A stretch of 16,145 nt of DNA, from NCBI GenBank assembly GCA_030039865.1, contig JASHUS010000224.1, positions 1-16,145 on the forward strand, in the 5' to 3' direction. Below are positions 13,525 through 16,145 of the stretch, piece by piece. A program made the position numbers and the translations under genes. The DNA comes from Thermoplasmata archaeon. Lineage in GTDB: Archaea; Thermoplasmatota; Thermoplasmata; Lutacidiplasmatales; UBA184. How positions within the stretch are numbered: position 1 is the first letter of the stretch; every line of letters begins with the position of its first letter. The notes below the pieces were generated by a model. The model had not been told where the DNA came from, searched no databases, and saw only the letters and a list, made by a program, of their open reading frames with translations.

Positions 13525-14052
13525 ATGGCGTTCCGTAGCCCCCACCAGCGACGCAAGCGGCTGATCTTCGCGCTCGTCGGAGTGATGGCCGTGGTCCTCA
13601 CGGTCCTGCTCGTCCTCATCGCGGCCGGCGTCCTCGTCCTCCCGTCGCACACGCCGGCCCCAGTCCAGATCGATGCCGTCGCGGTCCAGATCCTGCAGGG
13701 CACGACCGCGACCGGCGAGTCCTGGTTCCACATGACGTGGTTCAACGTCTCGTCCTCGGCGGAGGGATACCCCGTGTCGGTCAGCCCCGGCGGGAGCTGG
13801 TCGATCCCGATCCCGATCACCAACTGGGACTCGATCAACCACACGATCTACGACGTCGTCCCGAGCTCCACCGCGGCGGCGTACGGCTTCAAGATCCGGG
13901 GGACGGACCCCGTGACCCCCGTGAGCGTGCCGGCGATGGGGTACACCGAGCCCGGCGAGAACATCTTCGCGATCTACGTGACGACCCCGAACCTGCCGGG
14001 CACGACGTACCAGTCGATCACGATCGTCGTGAACGCGCTGACGCCCTCCTGA
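13525..14052 (+). CDS. Small membrane-anchored extracytoplasmic protein, pilin neighbour (hypothetical)
   Basis: This 175-residue protein is not recognised. A basic N-terminus (SPHQRRKR) is followed by one long hydrophobic helix at about residues 13-38, then a beta-rich extracytoplasmic domain with two sequons (FNVS, INHT) and no cysteine. The N-terminus lacks the Gly-x-x-x-Glu pilin processing pattern, so it is a type II membrane anchor or uncleaved signal rather than an evident pilin. It lies 51 bp after the pilin gene on the same strand with no clear promoter between. The two are probably co-expressed, and it may anchor or cap the pilin. The final 35 bp overlap the convergent enolase-superfamily gene. 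Confidence 0.75.
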   Translation: MAFRSPHQRRKRLIFALVGVMAVVLTVLLVLIAAGVLVLPSHTPAPVQIDAVAVQILQGTTATGESWFHMTWFNVSSSAEGYPVSVSPGGSWSIPIPITNWDSINHTIYDVVPSSTAAAYGFKIRGTDPVTPVSVPAMGYTEPGENIFAIYVTTPNLPGTTYQSITIVVNALTPS

Positions 14053-15259
14053 CGCGCCGGTCCGAACCGGCCCTCCGGGGGGCTCGCCGCGCCCAGGTCC
14101 CGGCGATCACCCAGGGCGGCTCGGGGCCGATCGGCTCGATCGCCTCGGAACGGTACCGCTCGACCGCCCGTTCGTCGACCTCGATGCCGAGGCCCGGCTT
14201 CGCGGGGATCGCGAACGCCCCGGCCTCGAGCGCGTAGCCGCGGACGAGCGAGCGCTTCCAGGCCGGCCAGCTCGCCTCGAAGCTCTCCTGGAGAAAGAAC
14301 GTCGGCAGGACCGCGTCCATCTGGAGCGTGGCGGCGGTCTGGACGGGTCCGAACGCGTTGTGGTACGCGACCGGCGCCCCGTGCGCGGCGGCGACCCCCG
14401 CGATCTCCCGGCCGTACGTGAAGCCGCCCGAGTTCGTGATGTCGGGTTGGAGGATGTCGACGAGACCGCGGGCGAGGAAGCTCTCGAAGTCGGCCGCGGT
14501 GAGGAGGCGCTCCCCCAGCGCGACGGGGGTCCGGACCGCCCGGCGGAACCGGGCGAGCGCATCGCACAGCTCCGGTAGCACCGGCTCCTCCATGAACGCG
14601 GGCCGGTAGGCGTCGAGCGCCCGCCCCGCGCGGATCGCGGCCTCGGGCAGGAAACGCCCGTGGAACTCGATCAGGAGATCGACGGTTTCGCCGACCGCCG
14701 CGCGGACGGCCGCCACGCGGGCCGTGGCCGCGCGGAGCCCCTCCGTCGAGAGGGTCCGGTACTCGTCGCCGAACGGGTCGAACTTGAGCGCCCGGAACCC
14801 GGATCGGACCATCGCGCGCGCCTTCTCGGCGAACTCGCTGGGCTCGATCGCGTCGGAGTACCACCCGTTCGAGTACGCGCGGACCCGGTCGCGGATCGCG
14901 CCGCCGAGCAGCGAGGAGATCGGAAGGCCGTGCGCGCGCCCGAGCAGGTCGTGGCAGGCGATATCGACGGCCGAGAGCGCGCTCGTGGCTTCCATCGACC
15001 GTGAGCGATAGAACGAGTAGACCTCGAAACGCCGCAGACACTCCGCGTGCGACTCGAGCGCGCGACCCTCGTAGAACCGGGCGACCTCGCGCACGCTCTC
15101 CGCCACGGGGCGGGTCATGAGCGTGGTCGGCGCCTCGCCCCATCCGATCGCGCCGTTCGCGGTCGTGATCCGCACGAGTACGACCGTCGAGCTCCAGGGC
15201 GAGGAGAGCTCGTCGGCCGGCGCGGCGACCTCGATCGCCTCGACCGACCGGATCTTCAT
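14018..15259 (-). CDS. Enolase-superfamily sugar-acid dehydratase (gluconate/galactonate dehydratase-like)
   Basis: This 413-residue protein belongs to the mandelate racemase/muconate lactonising family. Features are KFDPFG (Lys159, Asp161), metal ligands Glu198 (IEFHGRF), Glu224 (FMEEPV) and Glu250 (ALGER), then DILQPDITNSGG (Asp273) and YHNAFGP (His300, probable general base). The FDPFG, FHGRF, EEPVLPE and GERL blocks resemble D-galactonate and archaeal gluconate dehydratases, which make 2-keto-3-deoxy sugar acids in the non-phosphorylative Entner-Doudoroff route. The exact substrate is not readable. ATG 15259 is chosen because the family N-terminus (MKIRSVEAIEV) begins there; a TATA-like TTCTAT lies about 35 bp upstream. 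The last ~30 residues form an Arg-rich tail beyond the usual end and overlap the convergent membrane-protein gene by 35 bp. Confidence 0.85.
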   Translation of the reverse strand: MKIRSVEAIEVAAPADELSSPWSSTVVLVRITTANGAIGWGEAPTTLMTRPVAESVREVARFYEGRALESHAECLRRFEVYSFYRSRSMEATSALSAVDIACHDLLGRAHGLPISSLLGGAIRDRVRAYSNGWYSDAIEPSEFAEKARAMVRSGFRALKFDPFGDEYRTLSTEGLRAATARVAAVRAAVGETVDLLIEFHGRFLPEAAIRAGRALDAYRPAFMEEPVLPELCDALARFRRAVRTPVALGERLLTAADFESFLARGLVDILQPDITNSGGFTYGREIAGVAAAHGAPVAYHNAFGPVQTAATLQMDAVLPTFFLQESFEASWPAWKRSLVRGYALEAGAFAIPAKPGLGIEVDERAVERYRSEAIEPIGPEPPWVIAGTWARRAPRRAGSDRRVRRASARSRRS

Positions 15260-15290
15260 GGCCCCGCCGGAGCGACCAGCGCCCGTCGGG

Positions 15291-15296
15291 ATAGAA
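15291..15296 (-). promoter_or_regulatory. TATA-like box for the enolase-superfamily gene
   Basis: On the minus strand TTCTAT is centred about 35 bp before ATG 15259, in the 55-bp gap after the peroxiredoxin stop. Confidence 0.4.
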
Positions 15297-15314
15297 CGTT
15301 TGGCGAGCGCGTCG

Positions 15315-15782
15315 CTACGAGGCGCGGGCGGGGTCGGTCTTCGGGGAGCCGGCGAGGCTGTCGAGCGCCCCGCTGACATGGGGGCCCGGCAGCATCCCCT
15401 CGATCACCCGGGTAACCGTACCGGTGCCATCGAGCAGGAACGTGACGCGCTTCGCCACCCCCAGCAGGCCGATCACGCCGTACTGTTTCGCGATCGCCTT
15501 ATCGTGGTCGGCGACCAGGGGGAACGGGATCGCGCACTTCTCGGTGAACTTCTGCTGCGACTCCACGGTATCGACGCTGACGCCGATCACCGCGACGCCG
15601 GCGCGTTGGAACTCCGCATAGTGTTCCGTGAAACCTCGCGCCTCGAGCGTGCAGCCGGCGGTGTTCGCCTTCGGGTAGAAGTACAGCACGACGGGCTGCC
15701 CCCGAAATCGCGACAGTTGGAGCGCCGACCCGTCGGCCGTCGTTCCGGTGAAATCGGGCGCTTGCTGCCCCACCGCGAGCAT
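15315..15782 (-). CDS. bcp: Peroxiredoxin, Bcp/PrxQ family
   Basis: This 155-residue cytosolic thiol peroxidase reduces hydrogen peroxide and organic peroxides. The peroxidatic motif is YPKANTAGCTLEARGF with Cys44 and the supporting Pro/Thr. In many Bcp proteins the resolving Cys lies five residues later; here that position is Arg49. A second cysteine, Cys83 (TEKCAIPF), is present. Some PrxQ enzymes use such a distal Cys as resolving residue, so an atypical two-Cys mechanism is likely. The rest (GVSVDTVESQQKF, PLVADHDKAIAKQYGV, RVTFLLDGTGTV) is typical. A TATA-like ACTAAAGTA about 27 bp upstream includes the stop codon of the preceding aldo/keto reductase, so the gene has its own promoter. 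Confidence 0.92.
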   Translation of the reverse strand: MLAVGQQAPDFTGTTADGSALQLSRFRGQPVVLYFYPKANTAGCTLEARGFTEHYAEFQRAGVAVIGVSVDTVESQQKFTEKCAIPFPLVADHDKAIAKQYGVIGLLGVAKRVTFLLDGTGTVTRVIEGMLPGPHVSGALDSLAGSPKTDPARAS

Positions 15783-15804
15783 GCTGGAAAAATGCCGGGA
15801 GGGT

Positions 15805-15813
15805 ACTTTAGTT
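15805..15813 (-). promoter_or_regulatory. TATA-like box for the peroxiredoxin gene
   Basis: On the minus strand AACTAAAGT is centred about 27 bp before ATG 15782. It contains the TAA stop (15810-15808) of the upstream gene. Confidence 0.5.
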
Positions 15814-16145
15814 CGGGGGGCGGGACCCCAGCGGCCGCCGTCGCGGAACCAGGTCCAGCGCCGAGAGCTCCTCGACCGTCAAGGGGGGGGCTCCGAATGT
15901 CCCGTCGATTTCCGACCACCGCTCGAGCGAGGACGCCGGAAGGATGGCCGCCGCGACCCATGGCCAGAAGAGCACGTACTGCAACGCCGCTTGGGCGAGC
16001 GTCCGTCGGCGGTCCCGGGTCAACGGGGCCAACCGCAGGACGGGATCGAACTCGGCGTGCAGCGCCCGCACGTCCACGGGGCGGGAGGTCGGGGCCCGAT
16101 CGCGGATCTCAAGGGAGAATCGCGAGCCGTCCAGCCGGCCGTCGG
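15808..16145 (-). CDS. Aldo/keto reductase, C-terminal part (5' end outside window)
   Basis: An open frame enters from the right edge and ends at TAA 15808, giving about 112 residues. RRTLAQAALQYVLFWPWVAAAILPAS followed by a helical segment and PPLTVEELSALD matches the C-terminal region of aldo/keto reductases (helices after the barrel's last strand, where IPG is usual; here ILPAS). These NADPH-dependent enzymes reduce aldehydes or ketones. The catalytic Asp-Tyr-Lys-His residues lie outside the window, so activity cannot be judged. A Pro/Arg-rich end (PRRRPLGSRPPN) follows the family region. The GTG at 16077 is internal, not the start. Confidence 0.7.
   Translation of the reverse strand, partial: DGRLDGSRFSLEIRDRAPTSRPVDVRALHAEFDPVLRLAPLTRDRRRTLAQAALQYVLFWPWVAAAILPASSLERWSEIDGTFGAPPLTVEELSALDLVPRRRPLGSRPPN

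Noticed and set aside
12274..15143. Long minus-strand frames of 522 and 389 residues
   Set aside because: The first is antisense to the pilin and membrane-protein genes and includes the tRNA-Thr; the second is a shifted frame of the enolase-superfamily gene.
1..16145. CRISPR arrays, insertion sequences, integrases or attachment sites
   Set aside because: No regularly spaced repeats, transposase motifs or tRNA-end duplications were seen by reading; an edge match at the tRNA ends could not be searched outside the window.

Overview
The window is a strongly GC-rich stretch of archaeal chromosome. Archaeal traits seen directly are: a type IV pilin with a class III signal peptide, a thiolase/DUF35 zinc-ribbon gene pair, an Hjc-type Holliday junction resolvase, tRNA genes without encoded CCA, and TATA-like boxes centred about 27-31 bp ahead of many start codons, which implies largely leaderless transcripts. 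A urocanase, a gluconate/galactonate-dehydratase-like enolase-superfamily enzyme and a SHOCT membrane protein make a GC-rich member of Thermoplasmatota a reasonable guess. The lineage is inference only.

Layout. (1) 1-931, minus: the N-terminal part of an AAA+ ATPase with MCM-like features, truncated by the window edge. It shares a symmetric TATA element with (2) 988-3067, plus: an overlapping operon of Hjc-like nuclease, thiolase-like protein lacking the nucleophilic cysteine, and DUF35 protein. (3) 3005-3119, minus: a tRNA-Ser(GCU) whose T-loop appears to be interrupted by a 31-nt insertion; it is antisense to the DUF35 tail. (4) 3302-5108, plus: a SHOCT membrane protein, then 3-hydroxyacyl-CoA dehydrogenase and an SCP2-like lipid-binding protein. 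(5) 5124-8217, minus: alpha/beta hydrolase, PIN-domain protein and acyl-CoA synthetase. (6) 8336-8800, plus: a Nudix hydrolase facing a surface glycoprotein (8889-10277, minus), with a strong hairpin between their 3' ends. (7) 10443-12128, minus: urocanase, divergent from a tRNA-Thr(UGU). (8) 12448-14052, plus: a cysteine-rich type IV pilin and a small membrane-anchored partner. (9) 14018-16145, minus: enolase-superfamily dehydratase, PrxQ/Bcp peroxiredoxin and the C-terminal end of an aldo/keto reductase.

Functional themes. The first 8 kb carries five acyl-CoA or lipid proteins: thiolase-like plus DUF35, 3-hydroxyacyl-CoA dehydrogenase, SCP2 and acyl-CoA ligase. This suggests fatty, branched or isoprenoid acid turnover. 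The Cys-less thiolase/DUF35 pair may be an Ltp2-like aldolase rather than a thiolase. The middle and right parts carry cell-surface proteins (glycoprotein, pilin pair) and amino-acid, sugar-acid and peroxide metabolism. No IS element, CRISPR array or integrase was seen, and no gene-free stretch exceeds 300 bases. The most unusual single item is the interrupted tRNA-Ser.
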